From positions 1-64,000 of the forward strand of contig MQUF01000001.1 in the NCBI GenBank assembly GCA_001914235.1: a stretch of DNA of 64,000 nt. The letters are read 5' to 3'. The DNA comes from Desulfobulbaceae bacterium DB1. GTDB lineage: Bacteria > Desulfobacterota > Desulfobulbia > Desulfobulbales > SURF-16. The translations under genes were made by a program, and so were the position numbers. The notes under the pieces were generated by a model. It was not told where the DNA came from. It made no database searches and saw only the letters and a list, made by a program, of their open reading frames with translations. Positions 45,628 to 55,602 of this stretch are shown here, in pieces (the first letter of the stretch is position 1; every line of letters starts with the position of its first letter).

Positions 45628-46734
45628 TCAGCGAGCGGCGATTCGCAATATTTCATCATCGCTGAGGGGCCGTTTTTTTCTTCCGGACTGCAGGCGTACC
45701 AGGGAGGTTATCCGTTCCAGTTCCTTTTCCTCCACAGTGATCCCCATGCTGTCAAGCTTGTCGATGATGGATCTTTTCCCGGATTTTTTGCCCAGCAGCA
45801 GATGGCGATGGCCGCCCACCCGGCTCGGGTCAAACGGTTCATAGGTGGCGGGATTTCTGGTCAGGCCCTGGAGATGGAGTCCGGTTTCGCAGGTAAAGAT
45901 TGCTTCCCCGACAACGGGATGATGAGCGGGAATGGAGCGGTTCGCCGCTTCGGCGACAACATGGCAGAGGGCGCGCAGGTCCTTGGTTTTGTAAGGTCTG
46001 CTTCCTTGCCGCAAGGCCAGATAGCCCGTTATCTCCTCCAGTCGGCTGTTTCCGGCCCGTTCCCCAAGCCCGAGGACGGTGGCGTCCGCCCAGTCGGCAC
46101 CTGCTTCGAGCGCGGCAATGCCGTTTGCCGTTGCCATGCCGAAATCATTATGGGCATGCACGCCGATTTCCAGCCCGCAGCTGCGACGAACCCGGCTGAC
46201 AAGGGCGCTGATCATGGCCGGGCCGGCAATGCCGACGGTGTCGGCCAGCCGCACTCTGCCGGCTCCTGCCTGTTCAGCGATCCGGATCAACTGGCCGAGA
46301 AAATCAGCATCCGCCCTGGTGGCATCCTCCAGTCCGACGGAGACGGTGGGGAGGCCGAGGGCGATGCTCTGCCGTATCGAGTTCTCCAGGGTGGTGCGCG
46401 CCCAGTCCCTGTTTTTTTCCAGCTTGTCATAGAGGTGCAGGTCCGAGGCCGGTATGGACAGGGACAGGACGTCGGGTCGCAGGGAGGCTGCATGGGCGAT
46501 ATCGTGTGCCTCGCACCGGCACCAGAGGGCCAGTCGGCTGGTGGAAATGCCCTGGCGGCAAAGGCGCATCAGTTCCGGCAGTTCCCTGTCCCGGGGGGTG
46601 GCGGTGCCGATTTCAATCTCCTCGATTCCTATGCGGGCGAGCAAAAAAGCTATTTTGCTTTTTACCGGCAAGGGAAAAGCGACGTTGGGCGTCTGTTCTC
46701 CTTCCCGCAGGGTGCTGTCGATCAGGCCTTTCAT
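45628..46734 (-). CDS. nifV: NifV, homocitrate synthase
   Basis: The 368-residue enzyme joins acetyl-CoA and 2-oxoglutarate to homocitrate, the organic ligand of FeMo-cofactor. It shows the isopropylmalate-synthase-family start LIDSTLREGEQTPNVAF (about 4-20), the metal site GVHAHNDFGMATANGIAALEAGA (about 191-213) and GLGERAGNSRLEEI. It converges with nifA and ends a minus-strand group that begins with the amidotransferase-like gene at 49281. Confidence 0.92.
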   Translation of the reverse strand: MKGLIDSTLREGEQTPNVAFPLPVKSKIAFLLARIGIEEIEIGTATPRDRELPELMRLCRQGISTSRLALWCRCEAHDIAHAASLRPDVLSLSIPASDLHLYDKLEKNRDWARTTLENSIRQSIALGLPTVSVGLEDATRADADFLGQLIRIAEQAGAGRVRLADTVGIAGPAMISALVSRVRRSCGLEIGVHAHNDFGMATANGIAALEAGADWADATVLGLGERAGNSRLEEITGYLALRQGSRPYKTKDLRALCHVVAEAANRSIPAHHPVVGEAIFTCETGLHLQGLTRNPATYEPFDPSRVGGHRHLLLGKKSGKRSIIDKLDSMGITVEEKELERITSLVRLQSGRKKRPLSDDEILRIAAR

Positions 46735-46743
46735 GGCAGGCTC

Positions 46744-47154
46744 TCACATGGACATGGTGAGATCCAGCAGAATGGCCAGGACCGAGGTGGCGAAAATGAA
46801 CAGGTAATTCAGGCTTTCCCTTGATTTCTGCAGCGAGGAGAGCAGGTAGGACAGTGCCTCCCGGTCCTCGGGCGACAGGGGGTGGCCTTGCTCGACTTTA
46901 CTGATCAGGTTGTAGTCGCTGATGGTTTTTTTTCTTTTCCAGGCAATGCTGTAGCGGAAAGAGAAAAAAAGAACATAACCGATAATCCCTACATACCAGA
47001 CGGCGCGAAACAACTGGGGCTGAAAGTCCTTCACCGCCATGAGTGCCCTGAAGCACAAGGCGGAAATCAGGCCGATGGCGAAAAAAAGATTGATAACGGC
47101 CGGCGGCAAGGTGTGGGGCGCGTGTTTCTTCACGGCTGTCTGTGCGTCTTTCAT
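46744..47154 (-). CDS. Small membrane protein, unknown
   Basis: This 136-residue protein has three predicted membrane stretches: INLFFAIGLISALCFRAL, AVWYVGIIGYVLFFSFRY and a final LNYLFIFATSVLAILLDLTM. A short cytosolic helix pair with EQGHPLSPEDREALSYLLSSL lies between the second and third. I recognise no family. GAGGAG within the end of the upstream gene sets the ATG. It lies nine bases before nifV, so they are probably cotranscribed. Confidence 0.65.
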   Translation of the reverse strand: MKDAQTAVKKHAPHTLPPAVINLFFAIGLISALCFRALMAVKDFQPQLFRAVWYVGIIGYVLFFSFRYSIAWKRKKTISDYNLISKVEQGHPLSPEDREALSYLLSSLQKSRESLNYLFIFATSVLAILLDLTMSM

Positions 47155-47155
47155 T

Positions 47156-48463
47156 TCAGGACTCCTCTATCTGGCGGCGAAACCAGGCAAGCTGACGTTC
47201 CCTGACCTTTTTCATGTCCAGATAATAAATGTCCTGCGGAAAAAGCAGATCGGCCACGCCGGTGTCGAAAATACGCTTGACCTCATATTCATCATGGGAA
47301 ACATCCTTTTGGTAGATGTAGTTGAGGTAACTCTCGTAGGTGTGGACGATGAATTCCACCCGCATGCCGCCGAGACGGGCAAAGAATTTGAACATGGCGG
47401 TACTTGCGGAGCTGCCGATATTTTTGCCGGCCCGTTTGGCGCCGGTAAGCGAATCCGATATGTCCTCCAGGGACATGAAAGAGTTGGCGGCAATGGCGCT
47501 GCTGGTCAGATGTTTCTGGAAGATCTTGACGTCCTGCGGGGTGGCAAGCACGCCCATCAGTCCCAGTTCATCATCAACCGCCACCGCCGGGTTTTCCTCG
47601 CCCTTGCGCAGCAGCTTGAGGACCTTGGCCTCAGGCGGCTTTTTGCGGATGGAGACATAGATGGGGATTTCCCGGTCATCGGCCAGGAATCGGCGCCTTT
47701 TGATCAGGGTGAGCTTCTGGCCCGGCTTCAGGGTGATTTTTTCCGCCTCCTTGCGGCTGATGACCTGCAGCTCGCGGCAGAGGAAATTTTTCTTTTCATG
47801 GCTGCTCAGCAGATAGACGATTTCCAGTTCACCGATTTTGCTTTTTGTGCTCCAGACATAATCGTTGAGAAAATCAAGAAAGCGGGCGAATTTGCCTTCA
47901 ATGCCGGTTTCCCGTTCCCTCTGATCGATGGAGCCGGCAAGGTGCATGAGGACAAGCTTGCGCTTGGCCTCAAAGCGCGCCTTCTGATGGTAGCGGTCAT
48001 CGAAGACGATGAGCAGCAACTCGGCCGGGCTGCTTGCGGCATCGATTTCGTTGGTCATCTCGATGTGGGAACTGTAGTTGGCCAGCACCTTGTTGCGCAG
48101 ATAACGGATTACTCCGTCGGCGGTGCGCGAATAATTGTTGACCCGAATGATGATCTCCCTTTCCGTGCCCTCGATGCCGAACATGTTACCCAGCAGCATG
48201 TAGGCCCTTTTTTCGATCATTTCCCGTCGTTTTCTGTCCCGCAGCAGCTGATTGATCTCGTCAAAGGACCGGACGTCAAGAAATTCGAAGATCTGGTTGC
48301 GGGTGATGCGGTATTTTGTGGCTGCTTCACCTCGTCCGAGCAGCAATGCCATGTCGCGCGCCTGCCGGCAGAATGTCTTGCCCGGCAGGATGCCGGCGCG
48401 GGTGGCAAACGGGCCGTTTTGCTTGAGGAGAAGAAACATGTTGTCCTGGTGCAAGTCGTTCAT
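47156..48463 (-). CDS. Uncharacterised protein in the nifV group
   Basis: The 435-residue soluble protein has no family I can name. It is rich in charged residues and shows no membrane span or nucleotide-binding loop. Stretches such as YRITRNQIFEFLDVRSFDEINQLLRDRKRREMI look like a helical DNA- or protein-binding part. The end (FRRQIEES) is followed at once by the small membrane protein gene. I chose the ATG at 48463 (MNDLHQDNMFLLL); a GTG at 48514 is an alternative with no better ribosome site. Confidence 0.6.
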   Translation of the reverse strand: MNDLHQDNMFLLLKQNGPFATRAGILPGKTFCRQARDMALLLGRGEAATKYRITRNQIFEFLDVRSFDEINQLLRDRKRREMIEKRAYMLLGNMFGIEGTEREIIIRVNNYSRTADGVIRYLRNKVLANYSSHIEMTNEIDAASSPAELLLIVFDDRYHQKARFEAKRKLVLMHLAGSIDQRERETGIEGKFARFLDFLNDYVWSTKSKIGELEIVYLLSSHEKKNFLCRELQVISRKEAEKITLKPGQKLTLIKRRRFLADDREIPIYVSIRKKPPEAKVLKLLRKGEENPAVAVDDELGLMGVLATPQDVKIFQKHLTSSAIAANSFMSLEDISDSLTGAKRAGKNIGSSASTAMFKFFARLGGMRVEFIVHTYESYLNYIYQKDVSHDEYEVKRIFDTGVADLLFPQDIYYLDMKKVRERQLAWFRRQIEES

Positions 48464-48540
48464 GGGGTGTTTTTCCGGCTTTGGCGGACGGCTGAAGTGT
48501 GCGGCCGCCCGCACTTACCGCCGCGGCGGTTTGGGGAGAA

Positions 48541-49281
48541 TCAGAAACATCGGTCCTTGTCTCGTATTATTTTAATAAAATTTTCAAAAAATTGCTCGAA
48601 TTGATGCTGCATTTCAAAGTGGCGGCTTATCGCCTCCGCCTGCACCCGGTGAGGATTTATGTTTTTGTTTGTCAATGATTGCAGCCAGCAGGCATCATGC
48701 CGCAGCCAGCAGGCGACGTCCGCCGGATGGGCGGCATGGTTGTCGAACTGGACCCCGATAATGTGCGGTCTGTCCTGCAGGGTAAACGCTTCCACCTGGC
48801 ACTCCTTTGAGGTTGCAAGAATATGAAAATGGCGGGGAACCGGGGGGAGAACGGCGTAACCATGCCATTTGAACAGTTGCAAGTGGGTGCTGATGGAGGA
48901 AAAAAGGGGGTGCCGGCGCCCGTTGCCTGTCAGGTGTCCCTCGATGAATCCGATGCTGTGGCAGAAATTCGGCCCGATTTTTGCGCCCAGGGCGTCAGCC
49001 AGCAACTGGTGGCCGAGGCAGATGCCCAGGCAGGGCCGGTCACTTGCCAGCCAGGAGCGGATCGCCTCTTTTTCCCGGCGCAGGAAGGGATATTGTTCTT
49101 CCTGGTCAACGTTGGGGCCGCCGCCGAGAATAATCAGTCCGTCGTAAAAAGTTAAATCGGGAACAGGGTCTTGCCAAATTTTGACCACCTTGCAATCGAC
49201 GCTGCAACGGGCTGCCGCGCTGTGCAGAAATTTGCCCGGCCCTTCCCAGGAAACATGTTGGAATATGGCGAGTTTTGTCAT
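48541..49281 (-). CDS. Class I glutamine amidotransferase-like protein, catalytic His/Glu not conserved
   Basis: The 246-residue protein has the GMP-synthase-like amidotransferase fold: LIILGGGPNVDQEEQYPFL (about 49-67) and the nucleophile elbow CLGICLGHQLLADALG (about 84-99). The usual GVQFHPE motif reads GVQFDNHAAH here, so the catalytic His and Glu are replaced. It could bind glutamine or an analogue as a sensor or have another activity. It leads a minus-strand group with two unknown proteins and nifV. Confidence 0.75.
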   Translation of the reverse strand: MTKLAIFQHVSWEGPGKFLHSAAARCSVDCKVVKIWQDPVPDLTFYDGLIILGGGPNVDQEEQYPFLRREKEAIRSWLASDRPCLGICLGHQLLADALGAKIGPNFCHSIGFIEGHLTGNGRRHPLFSSISTHLQLFKWHGYAVLPPVPRHFHILATSKECQVEAFTLQDRPHIIGVQFDNHAAHPADVACWLRHDACWLQSLTNKNINPHRVQAEAISRHFEMQHQFEQFFENFIKIIRDKDRCF

Positions 49282-49294
49282 GGCTGCCGGCTGT

Positions 49295-49336
49295 AAAAAA
49301 GGCGCACAGGGCGTGAAGAGCGATGCCCTGTGCGCC
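49295..49336 (-). terminator. Rho-independent terminator of the porin gene
   Basis: On the minus strand a 12-bp stem (GGCGCACAGGGC paired with GCCCTGTGCGCC, 12-base loop) is followed by TTTTTT. It lies 36 bases below the porin stop codon and separates it from the next gene. Confidence 0.9.
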
Positions 49337-49372
49337 GGGAGTTTGAGGAGCGGCGTTGGTTTTTCCCGGGGA

Positions 49373-50155
49373 TCAGAAAGACATGCTCAAGGTCACACCG
49401 CCGTAGATGTAGTCACTGTCGTTGCTGTACGGGTTTGAATCCTCAATGTCGTCTTCGGCATCGCTGGTAAGCGGAAATGAGTAGTAAATTTCCGGCGTGA
49501 TGGAGAAGTACTGGCCCAGTGGGAATGCCATGGAGGCGGAGATCACCGCGTCATGAAATTCGCTATATGCGTCAGTTGGGTCATCGCGGTAGCTCTTGGT
49601 GCTTTCGTCATCAACATCCAGGTAGCCTATCTTGGCGCCGAGATCGAGGCTCAGGTCGTCGCTGACCGGAAATGAGTGGGAGATGTCGGCGGTAATGTAC
49701 CAGCCCGGTGCGAAGTCGTAATCGCGATAAACAGTCAGCGTCGGTGTCAGCAGTGTTTTCAGGCTTGCGCTGGCGTATACCTCCTGGGTGTCGTCCGCGT
49801 CATCCAGGGCATAATAAATGTATCCGACCGAATAATCGGCAAAGCTGCATGATCCGGCGTAGGAAAGGGTGACGTCGGTTTCGTTGAACTCGTTGGTTTC
49901 CGTCAGGTCGTTGTCCGTATCCAGGTTGCCCCACAAATTCATGCTGAAGCCTTTGTAACCGACCGTCATCGAGGGCTGGATGACCAGACTGTCCTTGCTC
50001 AGTTCATAGCCGCGCCAGACGTATTTGCTCAAAAATGAGGCGCTGAGATCGGCTGTTGGTTTTTCTTCTTCCGCCCAGGCGGTTGAGGCGAGGATGGTGG
50101 TGGCTGTCACGCCGACTAAGGCGATGCGGCCGAAGGTGCGGATGCTTTTTTTCAT
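49373..50155 (-). CDS. Outer-membrane beta-barrel protein (TorF-like putative porin)
   Basis: The 260-residue protein has a signal peptide (cleavage likely after STAWA, about residue 28), then alternating polar/apolar strands: SASFLSKYVWRGYELSKD at the start, many Asp/Tyr-rich turns and a C-terminal aromatic residue in GGVTLSMSF. SKYVWRG is common to the TorF-like putative porin group. A passive channel in the outer membrane is likely. It follows amtB by about 220 bases and has its own terminator. The link to nitrogen is by location only. Confidence 0.8.
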   Translation of the reverse strand: MKKSIRTFGRIALVGVTATTILASTAWAEEEKPTADLSASFLSKYVWRGYELSKDSLVIQPSMTVGYKGFSMNLWGNLDTDNDLTETNEFNETDVTLSYAGSCSFADYSVGYIYYALDDADDTQEVYASASLKTLLTPTLTVYRDYDFAPGWYITADISHSFPVSDDLSLDLGAKIGYLDVDDESTKSYRDDPTDAYSEFHDAVISASMAFPLGQYFSITPEIYYSFPLTSDAEDDIEDSNPYSNDSDYIYGGVTLSMSF

Positions 50156-50378
50156 TTTCTTTCTCCTTGGGAAAACAGATTGATTGTGTATGTCCGGGAA
50201 TGGATGCCGGAATGTCGTTTGTTCGCTGGTTGTACTCTATCATAGCAGGGGCGGCAGGCTGTCTCTTTTTCCTCCGGCCCGGGGGCAGTATGATTGTCTC
50301 GGATTTTGCCAAGGTCATGCTGCCCCGGTGGGCCGGGGGAAAAGCGGAGCCGTGTCGGGCCGGTGCGGGCAACGATTC

Positions 50379-51776
50379 TTAATATTTATACGCTGATTCA
50401 CCGTGGCTTGAAGTGTCGAGACCCTGTCTTTCCTCTTCCTCGGTCACCCTGAGGCCGATAACCATATCCACCACCTTGTAAGCGATAACCGAGACAACGG
50501 CGGACCAGACAATGGTTGTGCCGATACCCCACAGCTGACTGATAACCTGACCGCTGGTTGAGTACTCGGCAACGCTGTTTGCCACATAGTCATAGACCCC
50601 GACGCCGCCAAGGGCGGGATTGGCAAAAATACCGGTGAGAAGCGCGCCAAGGATGCCGCCGACGCCGTGCACGCCGAACACGTCAAGGGCATCGTCGGCA
50701 CCGAGCAGGCGCTTGAGTCCATTGACACCCCAAAGGCAGAGCGCACCGGCGAGCAGTCCGATAACCAAGGCCCCGCCGATGCCGACGAAACCACAGGCCG
50801 GGGTGATCGCCACCAGGCCGGCCACGGCACCGGACGCAGCGCCGAGCATGGAGGGTTTTCCTTTGATTCCCCACTCAAGAAAAAGCCAGGACAAGGCTGC
50901 CGCTGCCGTCGCCGTCATGGTGTTGCCGAAGGCAAGGGCGGCGAGACCGGTTGCTTCGAGATTGGAACCGGCGTTGAAACCAAACCAGCCGACCCAGAGG
51001 AGAGAGGCGCCGATCATGGTCATGGTCAGACTGTGAGGTGCCATGGATTCCTTGCCGTAGCCAACCCGTTTGCCCACCATGAATGCGCCGATCAGCCCCG
51101 CAATAGCCGCATTGATATGCACCACGGTGCCGCCGGCAAAATCAAGCGCTCCTTTCTGAAAAAGAAAGCCGGCAGTGGCTGCTGCCTTGGCGGCCGCCTC
51201 GGCATCGGTGTAGGCGTCGGGCCCGGCCCAGTACCAGACCATGTGGGCGGCCGGCAGGTAGGCGAAGGTGAACCAGAGGGCAATGAAGGCCAGCACCGCG
51301 GAGAATTTCATGCGCTCGGCAAAAGCACCGAGGATCAGGGCCGGGGTAATGGCGGCAAAGGTTGCCTGGAAGAAAACGTAGATGAGTTCGGGGATAACGA
51401 CGCCCTTGCTGAAGGTAGCGGCAACGGAATCAATTGTTATGCCTTTGAGGAAAATCTTGCTCAATCCGCCGAAAAAGGCATTGCCCTCGGTAAATGCCAG
51501 GCTGTAACCGTAGATTACCCACAGGACGATACAAAGGGAAAAAACGGTAAATACCTGCATTAACAAGGAAAGCATATTCTTGGTGCGAACCAGGCCGCCG
51601 TAAAAGAGGGCCAGGCCGGGGATGGTCATCAGGGAAACCAGGACGGTAGCCACGATCATCCAGGAGGTGTCACCTTTGTCGGGGACGGGAACATCCGCGG
51701 CAAAGACATTCGCCGCGAGTCCGACAATAAAAATCGCTGCGGCAAGAACAGAGAAAGATGTGATTGTTTTTTTCAT
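50379..51776 (-). CDS. amtB: Ammonium transporter AmtB
   Basis: The 465-residue inner-membrane channel has an N-terminal signal sequence (cleavage near NVFA, residue 26) and eleven membrane spans. Family motifs include the ALFYGGLVRTKN stretch (about 57-68), the AGGTVVHINAAIAGL region with the pore His (about 214-228), DDALDVFGVHGVGGILGALLTGIF with the second pore His, and a C-terminal tail for GlnK binding (RVTEEEERQGLDTSSHGESAYKY). It is 46 bases after glnK; this glnK-amtB pairing is near universal. Confidence 0.97.
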   Translation of the reverse strand: MKKTITSFSVLAAAIFIVGLAANVFAADVPVPDKGDTSWMIVATVLVSLMTIPGLALFYGGLVRTKNMLSLLMQVFTVFSLCIVLWVIYGYSLAFTEGNAFFGGLSKIFLKGITIDSVAATFSKGVVIPELIYVFFQATFAAITPALILGAFAERMKFSAVLAFIALWFTFAYLPAAHMVWYWAGPDAYTDAEAAAKAAATAGFLFQKGALDFAGGTVVHINAAIAGLIGAFMVGKRVGYGKESMAPHSLTMTMIGASLLWVGWFGFNAGSNLEATGLAALAFGNTMTATAAAALSWLFLEWGIKGKPSMLGAASGAVAGLVAITPACGFVGIGGALVIGLLAGALCLWGVNGLKRLLGADDALDVFGVHGVGGILGALLTGIFANPALGGVGVYDYVANSVAEYSTSGQVISQLWGIGTTIVWSAVVSVIAYKVVDMVIGLRVTEEEERQGLDTSSHGESAYKY

Positions 51777-51822
51777 GATATGTCACCAAGGAAAGAGAAA
51801 ATTAATCTTTGTTGTTTTGGAA

Positions 51823-52173
<351 letters not shown>

Positions 52174-52207
52174 TCAGGTTGCCGTTAGTTGGTTTATGAG
52201 TCTTTAA

Positions 52208-52224
52208 AGCCAGAACTGTGCCAA
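52208..52224 (-). promoter_or_regulatory. Sigma54 promoter of glnK-amtB
   Basis: Minus-strand TTGGCACAGTTCTGGCT. The -24 box is perfect; the -12 box is TGGC instead of TTGC but keeps the essential GC. A start near 52196 would give a 35-base leader. I found no clear NifA or NtrC site upstream. Confidence 0.75.
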
Positions 52225-52523
52225 TAGCTATTTTTTAAATTTGTTATCGGTAACTCGCTGGAAATATGAATAAAAAGAAAATCACAGGGGCGGGAGTGCA
52301 CGTGTAGTTGAGATAAAATGACACAATTTTGTAATTTTTGTATCTCTGAAGTGTTCAGAAATGTAAAATATAACGAGGTGGCGAGGTTTTTGAGGCAGGA
52401 CAAGCGCATACCATGCCATTGGCGCGGCGCTTTCCAGCTGTGCGGTGAAACGGAGAGGGGTATTATTTTGTACAAAAATGTAATTATTTGCGCTTTGCAG
52501 TAAGGATTTTTTTTGCCGGGTAA
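52225..52523. other. Gene-free region upstream of glnK
   Basis: About 300 AT-rich bases with TTTTGTACAAAA near 52468 but no convincing gene. It probably holds the enhancer site for the glnK promoter. Confidence 0.4.
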
Positions 52524-53543
52524 TTACTTGAAGATCATTTTGTAATAATGCTGCAACGAATCATCCGGCACCGAGGTGTGCCAGTGGCCGGTGACAACGG
52601 CAACGAGCCAGAAGGTGAAGAAGACGGACAAGATGCCCAAAGGGAGGAAAAAGGGGGAAATGGATTTTGTTATGGGCAGGGCGGGGGCGGCAAGGCTGAG
52701 GCAGTCCTTTTGCGGGCAGGCGGCAATGCATTCAAGGCAGCCGATGCATTCGGGGGTGCGGATTGTTGTTTTGTCCGTCACCTTGATTGCGCCGGGGCAA
52801 ACGGCCTCGCATTGTTTGCAATCAATGCAGGTGGCGGGATTACGCCTGACAAGCAGGGGAGAGGGGACGGCAAGCAGTCCGAGCAGCGCTCCGTAAGGAC
52901 AAAGATAGCGGCACCAGAAATTCCTCCAGAAAAACGAGACAAAAGCAAGAACGGCAAGCAGGGTTGCGGCAAGTTGCGAAGGCTGAAGAAAAAAGTGGAG
53001 CATGCGGGCATCTGCCGACAGGCTGTAGGGCGAGCGGCTGAATCTCTGCAGGGTGATGATATCCATTTTCCAGATAATGGCGTAAAAGAAAAAAAGAAGC
53101 AGCAGATATTTGAAAACCGGGAGAAGAGAATCAACCAGGCGCGGCGGCGACCAACCGGATTTTTTGCTGGTTTTGCCGAAGCGTGCAAGCAGTCGGCTGC
53201 CCCCGGCATGGAAAAGTTCCGAGCAGCAGCCGATGGGACAGATCCAGCCGCAGAAGCCTTTGCGGAAGAAAAAGGCCACGACAAGGGCGGCAAGGAAAAT
53301 GGTCAGACCGGCTGGATGGATGGGGTCGTATATGCCGGTCACCAGGAGCTGCTTGAGGCTCATGAGCGCGGCAATGGGCAAAAAGGCCTCCACGGATGGA
53401 GGCCTTGGGGTGTAATCCGCACCGGCGGTGGCCCAGAGAAAAAAAGAGTAAAAACGGTAGCCGATAAAGAGGCAGAAAAGCAGAAATGCGGCCTGGACAC
53501 CCTTGCGTAAAGAAGGCAGCAGATGCGGATGTCCGGGGATCAT
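52524..53543 (-). CDS. NapH-like membrane polyferredoxin
   Basis: The 339-residue protein has about six membrane spans and paired cysteine motifs: CGWICPIGCC (about 98) and CRYLCPYG (about 213), as in NapH/NosR-type proteins, then two ferredoxin-type [4Fe-4S] motifs, CIDCKQCEAVCP (about 238) and CIGCLECIAACP (about 263). It would pass electrons across or along the inner membrane, for example from quinol. The partner is unknown. It begins two bases after the VCBS protein gene, so they share a transcript. Confidence 0.82.
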   Translation of the reverse strand: MIPGHPHLLPSLRKGVQAAFLLFCLFIGYRFYSFFLWATAGADYTPRPPSVEAFLPIAALMSLKQLLVTGIYDPIHPAGLTIFLAALVVAFFFRKGFCGWICPIGCCSELFHAGGSRLLARFGKTSKKSGWSPPRLVDSLLPVFKYLLLLFFFYAIIWKMDIITLQRFSRSPYSLSADARMLHFFLQPSQLAATLLAVLAFVSFFWRNFWCRYLCPYGALLGLLAVPSPLLVRRNPATCIDCKQCEAVCPGAIKVTDKTTIRTPECIGCLECIAACPQKDCLSLAAPALPITKSISPFFLPLGILSVFFTFWLVAVVTGHWHTSVPDDSLQHYYKMIFK

Positions 53544-53545
53544 CC

Positions 53546-55339
53546 TTACTGGCCCATATACTGATATCCCTGGGGTACGGCTTCCATTTGCTGCTGCATT
53601 TTCGCAAGATCAAGGGGGTAGATCAACACGGTGCTGTCTTTGGCGGCAAAAACGTCACTCCAGCCGCTGTTCATGACAACGCCGACAAAGAGGGTGGCCG
53701 GTCCTTCTTTTTCCTTATCGTGAATAAACTGATAGGAGGAAACATAGCCGTCGATCTTGCGCGTTCTCCAGAGCTCGGTGAGCCCGATACCGTTCCAGGC
53801 CAGGGCATGCATTTCGCCGGTCGGGTAATTTTTCAGATTCTTCAGCACCTTGGAGGCGGTTGACAGGTTTTTGTTGATGATGATATCCGGCTGGTTGTCG
53901 TTGTTGATATCATCAATAATAATACGGGAGTGAATATACCTGCGGTCTTTCGTCCTGGTGTCGTGGATGTCCTTGTTGCTCTGCGCCCGAGGGTCATCAC
54001 CCCCCACATAGCTCAGGGTGCCGCCAAAGCTTTCATCGCTTTTCCAAATCTGTTTGCCGCCGCTTTGCATGACCAGCAGCTTATCGGAGTCGTCAAGGGC
54101 GATGATCTCGATTTTGCCGTCGCCGTCAAGGTCAGCCATGGAAAAGTCGTAAATGGTGATGGAATCGGGAACCGGTAGCTTTTCTTCCTGCTGGAGGATG
54201 GACTCCGTCACTCTGATCTGATAAATGCCTGGGGCAAATGCCGCATCCATGGCCGGTCGTTGCCCGGCAAGGACAAGACCTGGTCCTGGAACATAAAGCG
54301 GCCGGACATACCAGCGTTCATTTTTGAAAAGATAGGTGAAGTCCTTGTCCTGCCATTCAGCCCCCAGGGAGTCCGGAGTGATCCAGTCAACCCCTGTGAC
54401 GTAGATTTCCGCCTTGCCGTTGCCGTTGATATCCGCAAGGTTAAGGGCAATGATCTTGTTGCGGGAGAGGGTGGTGATTTCGCCGAACGGCACCAGTCGG
54501 TTGTTGACCAGATGATAAACCGTGACCTTGTTTTTTTCAGCAATTGCCACATCAAGCTGCCCGTCTCCGTCAATATCACCGACGTCAAGCGCCTGCATGG
54601 AAAAATTGAGATTCTGGGTTTTGGTGAATCCGAAGGGGCCGTTAATGGCGGTGGGAAACATGATCGGCGCCGGGTTCATGCCGCCATGGCTGCCCATGAA
54701 CTGGCGATCCGGGTGGGCCGTCATATAGGCGGGGTTCTCGCCTTGTGGCTGGCCGGTGGGCAGGGCTGGAGCAAGCATGGGTTGTTCGCCCGGCTGGGCG
54801 GCAACGGGTTGCTGCATCTGGGCCTGCTGGGCGAATTTGGGCACGGGACGCTGTTTGCCGAAGGATTTTTCGGCAATGTCCCAGGCCAGACTGTCCACTG
54901 CGCCGATGATTTCGTTTTCGCTTGCCGCGGACGCATAAAAAGTTTCAATCTGTCCCTGGCTGCTCACCGGATAGAGTTTTGCATCAAGGCTCAAGCTGTT
55001 GCCGATGGCGGTCAGGGTGCAGGCAAGGGCGAAATCGGCCTGCAGGGCGCTGCCTGTTTTGGCGGCCCGCTCGGCTTCGCTTGTCTGTCCGGCGGCCGCG
55101 GCCGCCTGGTCAACTCGGGGCAGATCAACAACAGTCACTCCCGCTTCAGCCGCAAGGCGGCTTGCCAGCATGCTGCGGATACCCGTCTGCAGATAAGAAA
55201 TATCTTTGCTGCCGCTGCTCTGGACAGGCAGCAGGGCAATCGATTTTTTCGATACTTCCTGGGCCGAAATTTCTCCGCAAAAAAGAAGCAGGGCAATGAA
55301 TGAGACGATGATGGGAAAAAAAATGGGATTTCTATTCAT
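53546..55339 (-). CDS. Secreted FG-GAP/VCBS-repeat protein with CsgG/FlgO-like N-domain
   Basis: The 597-residue protein has a signal peptide (cleavage after GEISA, about residue 26), an N-terminal domain like CsgG/FlgO/LpoB proteins (SIALLPVQSSGSKDISYLQTGIRSMLASRLA), a Gln/Pro-rich linker (about 170-215), and a seven-bladed-propeller-like part with Ca-binding DxDxDG loops: DVGDIDGDGQLDVAIAE, DINGNGKAEIYV, DLDGDGKIEIIA and DINNDNQPDIII. Periplasmic or outer-membrane location is likely. Function is unknown; similar proteins occur in Desulfobacterota. Confidence 0.78.
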   Translation of the reverse strand: MNRNPIFFPIIVSFIALLLFCGEISAQEVSKKSIALLPVQSSGSKDISYLQTGIRSMLASRLAAEAGVTVVDLPRVDQAAAAAGQTSEAERAAKTGSALQADFALACTLTAIGNSLSLDAKLYPVSSQGQIETFYASAASENEIIGAVDSLAWDIAEKSFGKQRPVPKFAQQAQMQQPVAAQPGEQPMLAPALPTGQPQGENPAYMTAHPDRQFMGSHGGMNPAPIMFPTAINGPFGFTKTQNLNFSMQALDVGDIDGDGQLDVAIAEKNKVTVYHLVNNRLVPFGEITTLSRNKIIALNLADINGNGKAEIYVTGVDWITPDSLGAEWQDKDFTYLFKNERWYVRPLYVPGPGLVLAGQRPAMDAAFAPGIYQIRVTESILQQEEKLPVPDSITIYDFSMADLDGDGKIEIIALDDSDKLLVMQSGGKQIWKSDESFGGTLSYVGGDDPRAQSNKDIHDTRTKDRRYIHSRIIIDDINNDNQPDIIINKNLSTASKVLKNLKNYPTGEMHALAWNGIGLTELWRTRKIDGYVSSYQFIHDKEKEGPATLFVGVVMNSGWSDVFAAKDSTVLIYPLDLAKMQQQMEAVPQGYQYMGQ

Positions 55340-55602
55340 GGTCGGTATCCTGAAAAATTACCAGAAAAATCCTGGGTAAAATGGAAAGTGCGATGTTGCT
55401 CGCTGCCGGAAAAAATCATACCTTCATGTAAATCGCCTTCTAGTGGATGGAATCGCCAGTCACCTTACCCTGAAGCCTAAATGGTTCGCAAGTGTTTTTA
55501 CCGGAAGAGAAAAGGAATAACGCTGCATTTTTTTGTTGCCGAGGGCAGGGTGCGGGGAGGAATATTTTTGTCGCGAGGTGTGGAAACTCGCCGACGGAAC
55601 TT

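Noticed and set aside
47039-48604. A 521-codon plus-strand frame opposite the unknown gene at 47156-48463
   Set aside because: Both strands are open here. The minus strand was preferred because it joins a consistent gene row with ribosome sites (for example GAGGAG before 47154); the plus frame overlaps two other minus genes.
52318-52503. A 61-codon plus-strand frame upstream of glnK
   Set aside because: It lies in the expected enhancer region, has no ribosome site and shows no family features.
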